Shown here piece by piece: positions 1 through 9,356 of a DNA stretch of 64,000 nt. This DNA is from an uncultured Holophagaceae bacterium (GTDB taxonomy: Bacteria > Acidobacteriota > Holophagae > Holophagales > Holophagaceae). Below the pieces are notes generated by a model. It made no database searches, was not told where the DNA came from, and was given only the letters and a program-made list of their open reading frames with translations. Positions within the stretch are counted from its first letter, which is position 1. Every line of letters starts with the position of its first letter. Position numbers and translations under genes: made by a program. The stretch spans positions 1 to 64,000 of the forward strand of contig CAIWKE010000037.1 of assembly GCA_903913215.1 (NCBI GenBank). The letters are read 5' to 3'.

Positions 1-3000
1 ACGGCCCCGGTGACGATGACCTGGTACTGGTAACCGCTCATGCCCAGGGGCGCGCCGCTAATGACCAGTGTGGCGTTGGTGGCGCCCGCATAGGTGGCGT
101 TGTTCACGACGTTCACATAGCCCGAACCCGTGTTCACCTGCCACTGGTAGCTGAGGCCCGTGCCGCTGGCGACGACCGTGAAGGTCGTGCTGCTGCCTGC
201 GCTGATGGTGGCATTCGCGGGTTGGGTGCCGATGCTGGGCGGGGTATTCACCGTGAGCGTGGCGGGCGAGGAGGTGACGGAGGGTGCCACGGTTCCCGAG
301 ACCACCACCTGGTAGAGGGCCCCGCTGAGCCCTGCTCCCACACTGCTGAGCGTCAAGGTGGCCGAGGTGGTGCCTGCATAGGTGGCGTTGTTGACCACGT
401 TCACGTAGCCCGAGCCGGTGTTCACCTGCCACTGATAGCTGAGGCCCGTCCCGCTGGCCCCTACCGTGAAGCTGGTGCCGCTGCCGGCGCTGATGGTCGC
501 ATTCGCGGGCTGAGTGCCGATGCTGGGCTGGGTGTTCACTGTGAGCGTGGCGGGTGATGAGGTAACGGAGGGTGCCACGATGCCCGTGACCACCACCTGG
601 TAGAGGGCCCCGCTGAGCCCCGCGCCGACATTACTGAGCGTCAGCGTGGCCAAGGTGGCGCCTGCATAGGTGGCGTTGTTCACCACGTTGACGTAGCCCG
701 TGCCCGGATTGACCTGCCACTGGTAGCTGAGGCCCGTGCCGGTGGCGCTGACCGTGAAGCTGGTGCCGCTGCCTGCACTAATGGTGGAATTCGCGGGCTG
801 CGTGCCGATGCTGGGCGGGGTATTAACCGTGAGCGTGGCGGCCGAGGACGTGACGGATGGGGCCACGATGCCCGTGACCACCACCTGGTAGAGCGCTCCG
901 CTGAGCCCTGCGCCCACATTGCTGAGCGTCAAGGTGGCCGTGGTGGCGCCGCTGTAGGTGGCATTGTTGACGACGTTCACGTAGCCCGAGCCGGAGTTCA
1001 CCTGCCACTGGTAGCTGAGGCCGGTGCCGCTGGCGAGGACGGTGAAGCTGGTGCCGCTGCCTGCGCTGATGGTGGCATTCGCGGGCTGGGTGCCGATGCT
1101 GGGCGGGGTGTTTACCGTGAGCGTGGCGGGCAAGGAGGTGACGGCTGGCGCCACGGTGCCCGTGACCACCACCTGGTAGAGCGCTCCGCTTAGCCCTGCG
1201 CCAACGTTGCTGAGCGTCAGCGTGGCCGTGGTGGCGCCGCTGTAGGTGGCGTTGTTCACCACGTTGATGTAGCCCGAGCCTAGGTTGACCTGCCACTGGT
1301 AGCTGAGGCCGGTGCCGCTGGCGAGGACGGTGAAGCTGGTGCCGCTGCCTGCGCTGATGGTGGAATTCGCGGGCTGCGTGCCGATGCTGGGGGGGGTGTT
1401 CACCGTGAGCGTGGCGGGTGAGGAGGTGACGGAGGGTGCCACGGTTCCCGAGACCACCACCTGATAGAGCGCTCCGCTTAGCCCTGCGCCAACGTTGCTG
1501 AGCGTCAGCGTGGCCGTGGTGGCGCCGCTGTAGGTGGCGCTGTTCACCACGTTGATGTAGCCCGAGCCTAGGTTGACCTGCCACTGGTAGCTGAGGCCGG
1601 TGCCGCTGGCGAGGACGGTGAAGCTGGTGCCGCTGCCTGCACTGATGGTGGAATTCGCGGGCTGCGTGCCGATGCTGGGCGGGGTGTTCACCGTGAGCGT
1701 GGCGGGTGAGGAGGTGACGGACGGCGCCACGGTTCCCGATACCACCACCTGGTAGAGCGCCCCGCTGAGCCCTGCGCCGACATTGCTGAGCGTCAGCGTG
1801 GCCGAGGTGGCGCCTGCATAGGTGGCGTTGTTCACCACGTTCACGTAGCCCGAGCCGGGGTTCACCTGCCACTGGTAGTTGAGGCCGGCCCCGGTGGCGC
1901 TGACCGTGAAGCTGGTGCTGCCCCCCACAGTGACGGCGGTGCTGGCGGGCTGGCCTGTGATGGCGGGTGCGTTAAGCACCGTGAGGGTGGCGGGGTTGGA
2001 GGTCGCCGTGGGGGCCACGGCCCCGGTGACGATGACCTGGTACTGGTAGCCGCTCATGCCAAGGGTGGCGCCACTGAGAGCCAGCGTGGCGCTGGTGGCG
2101 CCCGCATAGGTGGCGTTGTTGACGACGTTGACAAAGCCCGAGCCTGAGTTCACCTGCCACTGATAGGCCATGGCCGCCAGGGCCGTCACGGTGAAGCTGC
2201 CGCTGGCCCCGGTGGCCAGGGTCTGGTTGGAGGGTTGGACTGAAATGCTCGGGGCCACGCCCACGGAGAGCGTGGCAGCTGTGGAGGTGGCGTTCGGCGC
2301 GGCACAGCCCACCACCGTGACCTGGTAGAGGTAGTCGTTCATGCCGGAAGTGGCGCCGGTGATGGTGAGGCTGGCGGTGCCATTCCCCGTGTAGGGGGCG
2401 GCATAGGGGACGTTCACGTAGCCACTGCCGGAGTTCACCTTCCAGAGATAGCCCAGGGCCGAACTGGCCGTTACCGTGAAGGTCGCGTTGCCGCCCACAT
2501 CGATGGCCCGATCAAGAGGTTGTACCGAGATGCTCGGGGTGCACAGCACCGTGAGGGTGGCGGCGTTGGAGGTGATGGGGGCTCCCACGCCTCCCGTCAC
2601 AACGACTCGGTACTGGTAGCCACCCATGGTGGTGCTGGCCCAGACCGACAGCGAGGCTGTGGTGAAGCCGCCGTAGTTGACCAGATCGCTGATGTTGACC
2701 CAGGTTCCGGCAAAGGCTCCGGTGGTGGCCTTTTCCTGCCACTGGTAGCTGAGGCTGTAACCTGTGGCGGTCACTGAGAAGTGCGCCTGGGCGTTGAACA
2801 GGCTGCTGGTATCGGCGGGCTGGACGCTGATGCCCGCGGGATCCTTCACGCCCAGAGTCACGGTGCTGGAGGTGGTGCTCAGGGCCAGGGAGCCCGTGGC
2901 CACCAGGCGGTAGGAGTAGCCGTCCATGCCGGACGTGGGGGCGCTGATCGTCAGGGAGGCGGTGGTCGAGCCCGAATACACGGCGCCGTCGACCAGGTCG

Positions 3001-6000
3001 GTCCAGGCACCCACACCGATCTTCACTTGCCAGCGGAGGGCAAGGGCCCCGGTCACGGTGGCGGCAAAGCCGGCGCTGGAGCCGGTCGCCACCGTGGCGC
3101 TCGCCGGTTGGGCTGTGAAGCTGGGAGGCACCACCACCGTGAGGGTGGCTGCGCTGGAGGTTTTTGTGGGGTTGCTGGCGGCGGCGGCCCCCGTCACCAC
3201 CACCCGGTACTGATAGGTGCTCATGCCGAGGGTGACCCCCGTGAGGCTCAGGCTGGAGGTTGCTACACCGCCGTAGAGGACGCCGTTCGCCAGATTCGTC
3301 CACCCGTTCCCGCTGCCATCGTTCACTTGCCACTGGTAGGTGGTGGCCCAGGTGGCCAGGACCGTGAAGCTGCCGTTGCCCCCTGCGGCCAGGGTGCTGC
3401 TGCTGGGCTGGGTCTGGACGGTTGGGTCGGGGGGCGGGATCAGCGTCAGCTGGGCCCCGTTGGAGGTGACTGTGAGTGGGCTGGCCGTGTCCGTGCCCCG
3501 CACCACCACCCGGTACTGGGTGCCGCTGAGGGCCAGGGGGGCGGCGGTGATGGCCAGGGCAGCTGAGGTGACGCTGCTGTAGGTTGCATCGTTGCTGAGG
3601 TTGACCCAGACCGATCCCGAGTACGTTTGCCACTGGTAGGAGTAGGCGCCCGTGGCCTGGACGGAGAAGCTGGTGTCCAGGCCCTGGTAAGCGGTCGTCG
3701 GCTGAGGCTGGGCCAGAATGGTGGGACCGTGGGCCTGCCCCGTGGATTCCCACACGCCCCGGCCATAGGTGGCGGCGCGAATGAAGCTGCCATCCGGCGC
3801 GATGAAGAAATCATGGACGCCCACCAGGGGCAGGCCCACGCCGTAGCGGGTCCAGGTGGCCCCCGAGTCCAGGGAGCTGTAGAGGCCGAAATCTGTTCCG
3901 GCCAGCAGGGTGGTGCTGCTGCTCGGATCGTTCTGGATGATGTGGACGGGGCCGCCGAGGTTCACCCCGTGGCCCGAGGGGAAGTCGCCCCCCTCGATGT
4001 TCTGCCAGGTGCTGCCTCCATCGGCGCTGCGCCAGAGGTGCTGGATGGTGGGGCCCCAGCCGGTGTAGGCGGAGGCGGCATAGAGGACCGAGTCGTTCAG
4101 GGAGTCGAACCACACGTAGCTGAGGGCCACCTCCACGCCGCCTGCGGGATAGACAGCCCCCTTGTCGATCCAGGTGGCGCCACCATCGGCACTGATCCAA
4201 CAGTGGGTCGCATCGACGATGACCAGCTTCAGGGGATTCGTGGAGGAGCTGTTGAAGTTCCGGATGAGGCCGGCCCCCGAGTTGGGAAAGCCGCCCATGG
4301 CGCAGGCCGTCCAGGACTGGCCGAAGTTGGTGGACTTGAAGAGCTTGTAGTTGGTGGCCGTGTAGGCGGTGTTGCCGGTGGCATCCGCCCGGCCCGGCTC
4401 CACCCGCGTGTGGAAGGGGCCGCCGCCTGTCAGGTCGATGCCCGAGTTGCCGCTGCTGAACGTGCTGCCACCATCCAGGCTGTAGCCCAGGTTGACCTGG
4501 ACACCGGAGACGATGATCTTGTTGCCATCCAGCTTGTGGATGAGGGTGCCGAAGCCATCGCCGGTGGCGTAGGCCTCGTCGAACTGGGTGCTGGAAGCCA
4601 GTGTTCCGGTCCGACGCCGGGTGCTGTTGTCCTGGAGACCAATGGTCACCCGCGACGGGGCGTCCGTCGGAGTGACGGCGTTGGTGGAGCCCAGGTGGTA
4701 GACCAGGTGGGTGCTCAGGCCCTCGTTGTGCAGGTTGTCCACGAAGGTTGGGTCCGTGAGGGGTTGGCTGCCCGTGCCCGTCGGACGCAGTGGGATGCTG
4801 GCCCTGTAGGGGTCCCAGAACACCGAGAGGCCGCCGTCGTTCCCCACATAGAGGGCGCTGCCATCCGGCGACCAGGTGGCCGTGTGCTTGTCCGCATGGG
4901 AGTAGACCGGGGTGCCCGGCCAGGTGTACCAGTTGGTCAGGCAGGTCCAGGTGGAGCCCCCATCTGTGGAGCGGTAGAAGCCCAGGTTGGAGGCCGTGAA
5001 GATTCCAGTGGTGGCTGCGTTGGTCCCGGTGGGGCTCACGGCCAGGCACTGGTTGTACCCGCCCTGCTGGCCATCGCCGCTGAGGGAGAACAGCGTGGCG
5101 GGACTGGAGGCGTCCGGCACGAAGTTGTACGTGCGCCCGGCATCGGTGCTAAGGAAGATGCCCTTGAACATGCTTGGGCCTGGCGTGACATGGGCGATGC
5201 CCCAGACATTCGTGTTGCCTGCGGCCTTGTTGCTCTTCAGGGTGATGCGGCCGATGTTGGCCGGGAGGGTGGGGCTCGTGCCGGAGATGGCGGCCTGGTT
5301 CCAGGTGAGGCCGCCATCTGACGAGTACCAGGCCGAGCCCGTGGCGGGATTGCCGGTGATCTGGAGGCTGGCCACCAGGTTCTGGGAGGAGCTTCCCACC
5401 TGCTCCACCGACCAGATGCGATCCCCGTAGCCATTGGGCCCCAGCACCCGGTTCCCGATGGCGTCGCCCCCGAAGCTGGCTCCGCCATCCGTGGAGCGGA
5501 AGAGGCCCGCATTGCCGCCGACCAGGAGGGTGGTCTCGTCTACGGGGAAGATGCAGGAGATGTAGTCAGAGGCATAGAGGCCGCAGAGGCTGGTCTTCGA
5601 GGTCTCGGTCCAGCTGGTGCCGCCGTCGCTGCTCCGGTAGAAGCCCTTACCATAGCTGGCGTTGAAGTCCCCTGCCCCGATGTAGAGGGCGGCGCCGCTC
5701 GGTGACAGGGCCACGGCCCCGATGGGGATGTTGCCCGTGGAGGAGGCCACGGGCAGCGAATCCGTCAGAGGCGTCCAGGTCCAGGTGTTGCCTGCGTGGG
5801 TCCGGTCCGCGGTGCTGGTCTTCCAGAGGCCCCCGGTGGCGGAGGCCAGGTAGAGCGTCAGGCCGTCCGCCGTGATGGCCAGGCCCTGGGGGGCTATGCG
5901 GCCGGAGTCCACGTCCGGGTTGGTGATGCCCGAATAGGTCGACACGCCTTTGGTGGGACCGATGCAGCGCCAGCTCACCGTGCTGGGTCCCTGGATCATG

Positions 6001-6323
6001 GGCAATTCTGGGCCGCCCTGAGGCCTCGGGAAGGACGCTGCGAAGCGCTCCAGGTGCTCTGTGGCCAGTTGCTTTTTGTAGTCCTGGTGGGCCGGCGAAG
6101 GCTGCCCTCCCATCCACCCGATCTCGGACTGCCGCCGTTCATCCTGGCGGTCCGGGAAGGTGAGTGCCCGATACCCCTCCGGTCGGCGCCGGGGCGGTGG
6201 CACGTCTTTCGGATCCTGGCTCACCAGACCCTGGCCGCTCAGGGCCAGCAGGCCCGCCAGCAGGGCCCGGCGCGCGCGCCACAGTGACAACATGCTCTCG
6301 GCTGGGGCTGTCATGCCAACCAT
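1..6323 (-). CDS. Giant exported protein: Asp-box beta-propeller plus Ig-like domain array (partial)
   Basis: Probably a secreted or cell-surface protein for adhesion or polymer binding; the substrate is unknown. One frame stays open from 6323 to the window edge (at least 2107 residues) with no stop. Residues about 11-35 (LWRARRALLAGLLAL) look like a signal peptide. Residues about 85-860 carry repeated Asp-box motifs such as STDGGSTW, SSDGGLTW, SADGGATW and SLDSGATW, typical of BNR/sortilin-type propellers. From about residue 860 at least 13 Ig-like domains follow, each with a YQWQ core and a YQVVV-type last strand, about 96 residues apart. Start ATGs at 6323, 6314 and 6293 are in frame; none has a good ribosome site and 6293 would give the most compact signal peptide. 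The C-terminus, where an anchor or sorting domain would lie, is outside the window. The architecture is clear; the function is not. Confidence 0.85.
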   Translation of the reverse strand, partial: MVGMTAPAESMLSLWRARRALLAGLLALSGQGLVSQDPKDVPPPRRRPEGYRALTFPDRQDERRQSEIGWMGGQPSPAHQDYKKQLATEHLERFAASFPRPQGGPELPMIQGPSTVSWRCIGPTKGVSTYSGITNPDVDSGRIAPQGLAITADGLTLYLASATGGLWKTSTADRTHAGNTWTWTPLTDSLPVASSTGNIPIGAVALSPSGAALYIGAGDFNASYGKGFYRSSDGGTSWTETSKTSLCGLYASDYISCIFPVDETTLLVGGNAGLFRSTDGGASFGGDAIGNRVLGPNGYGDRIWSVEQVGSSSQNLVASLQITGNPATGSAWYSSDGGLTWNQAAISGTSPTLPANIGRITLKSNKAAGNTNVWGIAHVTPGPSMFKGIFLSTDAGRTYNFVPDASSPATLFSLSGDGQQGGYNQCLAVSPTGTNAATTGIFTASNLGFYRSTDGGSTWTCLTNWYTWPGTPVYSHADKHTATWSPDGSALYVGNDGGLSVFWDPYRASIPLRPTGTGSQPLTDPTFVDNLHNEGLSTHLVYHLGSTNAVTPTDAPSRVTIGLQDNSTRRRTGTLASSTQFDEAYATGDGFGTLIHKLDGNKIIVSGVQVNLGYSLDGGSTFSSGNSGIDLTGGGPFHTRVEPGRADATGNTAYTATNYKLFKSTNFGQSWTACAMGGFPNSGAGLIRNFNSSSTNPLKLVIVDATHCWISADGGATWIDKGAVYPAGGVEVALSYVWFDSLNDSVLYAASAYTGWGPTIQHLWRSADGGSTWQNIEGGDFPSGHGVNLGGPVHIIQNDPSSSTTLLAGTDFGLYSSLDSGATWTRYGVGLPLVGVHDFFIAPDGSFIRAATYGRGVWESTGQAHGPTILAQPQPTTAYQGLDTSFSVQATGAYSYQWQTYSGSVWVNLSNDATYSSVTSAALAITAAPLALSGTQYRVVVRGTDTASPLTVTSNGAQLTLIPPPDPTVQTQPSSSTLAAGGNGSFTVLATWATTYQWQVNDGSGNGWTNLANGVLYGGVATSSLSLTGVTLGMSTYQYRVVVTGAAAASNPTKTSSAATLTVVVPPSFTAQPASATVATGSSAGFAATVTGALALRWQVKIGVGAWTDLVDGAVYSGSTTASLTISAPTSGMDGYSYRLVATGSLALSTTSSTVTLGVKDPAGISVQPADTSSLFNAQAHFSVTATGYSLSYQWQEKATTGAFAGTWVNISDLVNYGGFTTASLSVWASTTMGGYQYRVVVTGGVGAPITSNAATLTVLCTPSISVQPLDRAIDVGGNATFTVTASSALGYLWKVNSGSGYVNVPYAAPYTGNGTASLTITGATSGMNDYLYQVTVVGCAAPNATSTAATLSVGVAPSISVQPSNQTLATGASGSFTVTALAAMAYQWQVNSGSGFVNVVNNATYAGATSATLALSGATLGMSGYQYQVIVTGAVAPTATSNPATLTVLNAPAITGQPASTAVTVGGSTSFTVSATGAGLNYQWQVNPGSGYVNVVNNATYAGATSATLTLSNVGAGLSGALYQVVVSGTVAPSVTSSPATLTVNTPPSIGTQPANSTISAGSGTSFTVLASGTGLSYQWQVNLGSGYINVVNSATYSGATTATLTLSNVGAGLSGALYQVVVSGTVAPSVTSSPATLTVNTPPSIGTQPANSTISAGSGTSFTVLASGTGLSYQWQVNLGSGYINVVNNATYSGATTATLTLSNVGAGLSGALYQVVVTGTVAPAVTSLPATLTVNTPPSIGTQPANATISAGSGTSFTVLASGTGLSYQWQVNSGSGYVNVVNNATYSGATTATLTLSNVGAGLSGALYQVVVTGIVAPSVTSSAATLTVNTPPSIGTQPANSTISAGSGTSFTVSATGTGLSYQWQVNPGTGYVNVVNNATYAGATLATLTLSNVGAGLSGALYQVVVTGIVAPSVTSSPATLTVNTQPSIGTQPANATISAGSGTSFTVGASGTGLSYQWQVNTGSGYVNVVNNATYAGTTSATLTLSSVGAGLSGALYQVVVSGTVAPSVTSSPATLTVNTPPSIGTQPANATISAGSSTTFTVVASGTGLSYQWQVNTGSGYVNVVNNATYAGATNATLVISGAPLGMSGYQYQVIVTGA
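174..1901 (-). repeat. Six tandem near-identical 288-bp units inside the Ig-like array
   Basis: A landmark in each unit (GGTAGAG or its variant GATAGAG) recurs at 311, 599, 887, 1175, 1463 and 1751, exactly 288 bp (96 codons) apart. The units differ at only scattered positions, while the Ig domains encoded at 1950-3720 are clearly diverged. The exact period keeps the reading frame, so gain or loss of units would change protein length without breaking it. Confidence 0.9.
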
Positions 6324-6584
6324 TCCAACCCCCCGAGACCTCATCAGGTTCTACGTCATGGACACTAGGGCTCTATCGGCCGAGCCTGCCTCCGAGTAAA
6401 GGACCGACTCGGGAAATTCCCTGGCCCCAGAGGCGGGCGACAGCCGCCAGGACCCGCAGGGCAGGGGTGCGACCAGCGCAGAACCGGTGCATCATTCCCC
6501 CGGGGTCGCCTATCAGGGATCTCCAGGTTTCATTAAACTTGATCCGAATTGCCGGGCCCCATACCCTGAGACTAGGAGCGGGCC

Positions 6585-7229
6585 TTGAAACTTACCCAGG
6601 GAGAGAAATCCGAACGCAGCCAGGGGGCGATCCTGCAGGCGGCGCTGCGGCTCTTCTCCAAACAGGGCTACCGGGGCACCAGCATTCGGGAGATTGCCCT
6701 GGAAGCGGGCCTCTCCACGGGCAATGTCTACCACCACTTCCCGGACAAGGAAGCCCTCTTCACCACCCTGTTGGGCCAGTACTGGCAGGCCATTGAGCAG
6801 CCCGACTTCCCCTTCAACAAGGCCCTGGCAGCCGGCGCCTTCCCCGATGACCTGGAGGCCCTGGCCCGGGCGGCGGAAGAGAGCGTGCGCATCTACCGCC
6901 CCTACGTGGACCTCATCTACATCGATGTGGTGGAGTTTGAGGGAACCCACATCCGGAAGTTCTACACGGGCATGTCCGAGCGCTTCTCCAGCTTCCTGAA
7001 CCACCGCTTTCCCGGTGATGCCCTCAAGGACCGCATGGCCCCGGGCTTCCACCCCAACACGGCCCTCATGCTGGTCAGCCGGGTCTTCCTCCAGTACTTC
7101 GCCGTGGAGATCCTCTTCGGCGTGCCCAACCAGTTCGGCATGGATACCCCCCTGGCCATGGCCGAGATCTCCCAGATCCTCCGGGCCGGCATGTTCCGCC
7201 AGGAAGCCTTGCCCCCTGGGAAACCCTGA
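6585..7229 (+). CDS. TetR/AcrR-family transcriptional regulator
   Basis: Predicted one-component repressor of 214 residues. The N-terminal helix-turn-helix lies at about residues 12-58 and shows the family pattern ILQAALRLFSKQGY, then TSIREIALEAGLS and VYHHFPDKEALF. The C-terminal ligand domain is divergent and gives no clue to the effector. The start is TTG, preceded by AGGAG at a good distance (6574-6578); no better ATG exists upstream in frame. It precedes an alpha/beta hydrolase gene whose promoter contains a TetR-like operator (7311-7330), so it may control that gene and the similar site at 13731. The family call is firm; the target is inference. Confidence 0.9.
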   Translation: MKLTQGEKSERSQGAILQAALRLFSKQGYRGTSIREIALEAGLSTGNVYHHFPDKEALFTTLLGQYWQAIEQPDFPFNKALAAGAFPDDLEALARAAEESVRIYRPYVDLIYIDVVEFEGTHIRKFYTGMSERFSSFLNHRFPGDALKDRMAPGFHPNTALMLVSRVFLQYFAVEILFGVPNQFGMDTPLAMAEISQILRAGMFRQEALPPGKP

Positions 7230-7303
7230 TCGGCGGGGCGGCCGCCATGGCCTTGGCGACCCCCCGCCCCATTGACGCTGCGCCCATGGCAGGGCTACCG
7301 TAT

Positions 7304-7332
7304 TTGACCAACCGACCGTTCGTTTTTTAAAT
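7304..7332 (+). promoter_or_regulatory. Sigma70-like promoter with TetR-type operator in the spacer
   Basis: TTGACC (7304-7309) and a TTTAAA/TTAAAT box (7326-7332) are 16-17 bp apart, just upstream of the hydrolase start at 7345. The spacer holds ACCGACCGTTCGTTTTTT, which resembles the AAACGAACGTTCGTTT-like palindromes bound by TetR-family fatty-acid regulators. A closely similar sequence occurs at 13731-13754. The binding protein is inferred, not shown. Confidence 0.55.
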
Positions 7333-7344
7333 GTGGAGAAAACC

Positions 7345-8265
7345 ATGCACACCTGGATCTGGCTGCTGCTGCTCCTGGTCGTCCTGGTCCTGGCCGGTCT
7401 GGGCACCCTGACCTGGCTAGGGCGAAAGCGTCCCCTGGCCCTCTATGCCTGGACCTGCCGACGCGCCCTGGCCAAGGCCGGGCTGCGGCAGCACTTCGTG
7501 CCCTCGAGCCAGGGCCCCCTTTCAGTCTTTGTGGGCGGGTCGGGGCCCCTGCTGCTGTTGCTGCACGGCGCCGGCGACCAGGCGGGCACCTGGGCCAAGG
7601 TGGTGCCCGCGCTCTTGGGCCACTACCGGCTCATCCTCCCGGATCTGGCGGGGCACGGGGACAGCGCGCCTGCCACGGGCACCATCGAGGCCGCAGCCAT
7701 TGTCGCCGGGCTGGAGGCGGTCATCGGCGCGGAGGCCCAGGGCGAGCCCCTCACGGTCATTGGGAACTCCCTGGGGGGGTGGATGGCCATGGTGCTGGCC
7801 CAGCGGCATCCCGATTGGGTGGCCCGGGTGATCGCCGTGAACGGCGGCGCACTCAAGGGCTCCAGTGGCTCGGTCAACCTGCTGCCCGGAACTCGCCGCG
7901 AGGCCCAGGAGACCATGGCCCAGCTGCGGGACCCCAGCAATCCGGCTGTCCCCGACTTCGTGCTGGACGACATGGTCCGCCGGGGCAAGAGCAGTCCACT
8001 GCGACGCTTCGTCGCCACGGTCAACACCACCATGGGCGACTGGACCCTGGACGAGGCCCAGCTCCGCAGCATCGAGACCCCGGTCACCCTGCTCTGGGGT
8101 ACCGCGGACCAGTTGATGACCTTGGGCTACGCTCAGCGCATGGCCTCAGTGCTGCCCCATGCGGACCTGATCCCCATCGCCCGCTGCGGCCACATCCCCC
8201 AGCAGGAGGCCCCGGAGCGTTTCCAGGAGGCGCTGCTGAAGGTGCTGGGCGAAGCCGGAGCCTAA
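7345..8265 (+). CDS. Membrane-anchored alpha/beta hydrolase
   Basis: Predicted serine hydrolase (esterase, thioesterase or lactonase-like) of 306 residues. One hydrophobic segment at residues 4-25 acts as signal anchor. The fold follows with the LLLHGAGD oxyanion region, nucleophile Ser142 in GNSLGG, acid Asp255 in WGTADQL and His283 in CGHIP. ATG 7345 was chosen because GGAG lies 7 bp upstream (7336-7339); a GTG four codons earlier is possible but has no such site. The leader is short and contains the operator-bearing promoter at 7304-7332. It neighbours a TetR gene and acyl-CoA-type genes, so the substrate may be an ester or thioester of that pathway. The substrate cannot be named from sequence. 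Confidence 0.85.
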   Translation: MHTWIWLLLLLVVLVLAGLGTLTWLGRKRPLALYAWTCRRALAKAGLRQHFVPSSQGPLSVFVGGSGPLLLLLHGAGDQAGTWAKVVPALLGHYRLILPDLAGHGDSAPATGTIEAAAIVAGLEAVIGAEAQGEPLTVIGNSLGGWMAMVLAQRHPDWVARVIAVNGGALKGSSGSVNLLPGTRREAQETMAQLRDPSNPAVPDFVLDDMVRRGKSSPLRRFVATVNTTMGDWTLDEAQLRSIETPVTLLWGTADQLMTLGYAQRMASVLPHADLIPIARCGHIPQQEAPERFQEALLKVLGEAGA

Positions 8266-8322
8266 GAATAAAATCACGCAGAATCCACTCGCCCCCCGGC
8301 GTTTGGATCCTGCGCTTCAGAG

Positions 8323-8341
8323 CCGGGTCCCAGGGATCCGG
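8323..8341. terminator. Possible hairpin between convergent genes
   Basis: CCGGGTCC and GGATCCGG form an 8-bp stem (one G-U pair) around a 3-nt loop, in the gap between the convergent genes ending at 8265 and 8343. There is no U tract, so terminator function is tentative. Confidence 0.35.
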
Positions 8342-8342
8342 T

Positions 8343-9356
8343 TCATTCTGAGTAGGGGCCCCACTGGATGACCGTGGAGGCCCAGACGAAGCCGAGACCC
8401 GCGCCGACGAAGACGATGCGCGAGCCGTCGTAAACCTTGCCGTCCCGTAGGCCCAGCTCCAGGGAGAGGACCTGGTCGTTCTGGCCCAGGTGGCCGTACT
8501 CGTCCAGGTAGGTGCTCTGGTCCTGGCGCAGGCCCAATTCTGCCAGCACTGCATCGTGGGCGCTGCGCTTGAAGTGGAGGATGGCCAGGTAGTCCAGGTC
8601 CTTCTCGGTGAAGCCCGACAGCTGCAGGGACTCGCGGATCACAGCGTAGAAGTTGGGCATGGTGACCTCACCGAGCTTGGCTTTGAAGGCCTCTTCGTCG
8701 GGCACCATGAAGTGGGCCTTGGCCACATCCTCCGCAGCGGGGGGCCAGGCCTTGGTACCCAGGGTGGGCACGATGCACATCTCGGACAGCGACCCATCGC
8801 CCCGGAAGGCCGAAGCCAGCACGGCGTTGCGGCCCGCGTTCTTCTTCAGCACCACAGCGGAGCCACCGGAGCCGATGTCCAGCATGAAGCGGGTGGCGGG
8901 CACTGCTGAGTCGATGAGGTCGTTGTTGCGGTAGCCGGACACCAGCAGCACCGTCTCCAGCTCCGGGTGGGTGGTCATGAGGGCCTTGGCCACATCCAGG
9001 GCCGCCATCATGGAGCCGCACATGGCCTCCATGTCGAAGCTCCAGGCCCGTTTGGCGCCGATCTGGTTGGCCACATAGAGCCCCGCCAGCCAGCAGGGGT
9101 AGTCTTTGTGCTGGGCGCCGCACCAGATGACGAGATCCACGGCGCCGCCGACGACCTTCGCATCGGCCAGGGCCTTGTTGGCGGCGGCTAGGCCCATGAA
9201 GGCAGTGGTTTCGCCGGGCCCCGCCACGGGCTTGCCCTTCACGCCGAACTTGAGGGCGATGACGTCCTCGGGCACACCCGTGGCCAAGGCCAGGTCCGCT
9301 GCGCTCTGCCGCCCCGAGGGCAGCCAGGTTCCGGTGCCGATGATCCCCACATGCAT
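8343..9356 (-). CDS. KAS III / HMG-CoA synthase-like condensing enzyme, unusual triad
   Basis: Thiolase-fold protein of 337 residues, start MHVGIIGTGTWLPSG. The nucleophile region is DMEAMCGSMMAAL (Cys113) and the usual FabH histidine is at AILHFKRSAH (His261). Where FabH has Asn in a GNTSAAS motif, this protein reads YGHLGQND (His289, Asp294), a variant seen in KAS III-like acyltransferases rather than in housekeeping FabH. It may transfer or condense acyl groups on CoA. ATG 9356 is chosen because GGAGG sits 5 bp upstream; ATG 9377 is in frame with a weaker site. The gene is transcribed away from the regulator at 9789 and faces the hydrolase at 7345. Family sure; reaction unknown. Confidence 0.8.
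   Translation of the reverse strand: MHVGIIGTGTWLPSGRQSAADLALATGVPEDVIALKFGVKGKPVAGPGETTAFMGLAAANKALADAKVVGGAVDLVIWCGAQHKDYPCWLAGLYVANQIGAKRAWSFDMEAMCGSMMAALDVAKALMTTHPELETVLLVSGYRNNDLIDSAVPATRFMLDIGSGGSAVVLKKNAGRNAVLASAFRGDGSLSEMCIVPTLGTKAWPPAAEDVAKAHFMVPDEEAFKAKLGEVTMPNFYAVIRESLQLSGFTEKDLDYLAILHFKRSAHDAVLAELGLRQDQSTYLDEYGHLGQNDQVLSLELGLRDGKVYDGSRIVFVGAGLGFVWASTVIQWGPYSE

Noticed and set aside
174-1901. CRISPR-like regular repeat
   Set aside because: The 288-bp units are coding Ig domains in one open frame, with no short repeat-spacer pattern and no cas genes nearby.
6331-6360. GAACCTGATGAGG on the minus strand upstream of the giant surface gene, resembling the 3' part of a TPP riboswitch
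   Set aside because: The CTGAGA half and the rest of the TPP core are missing, and the gene has no link to thiamine. No c-di-GMP riboswitch core was found either.
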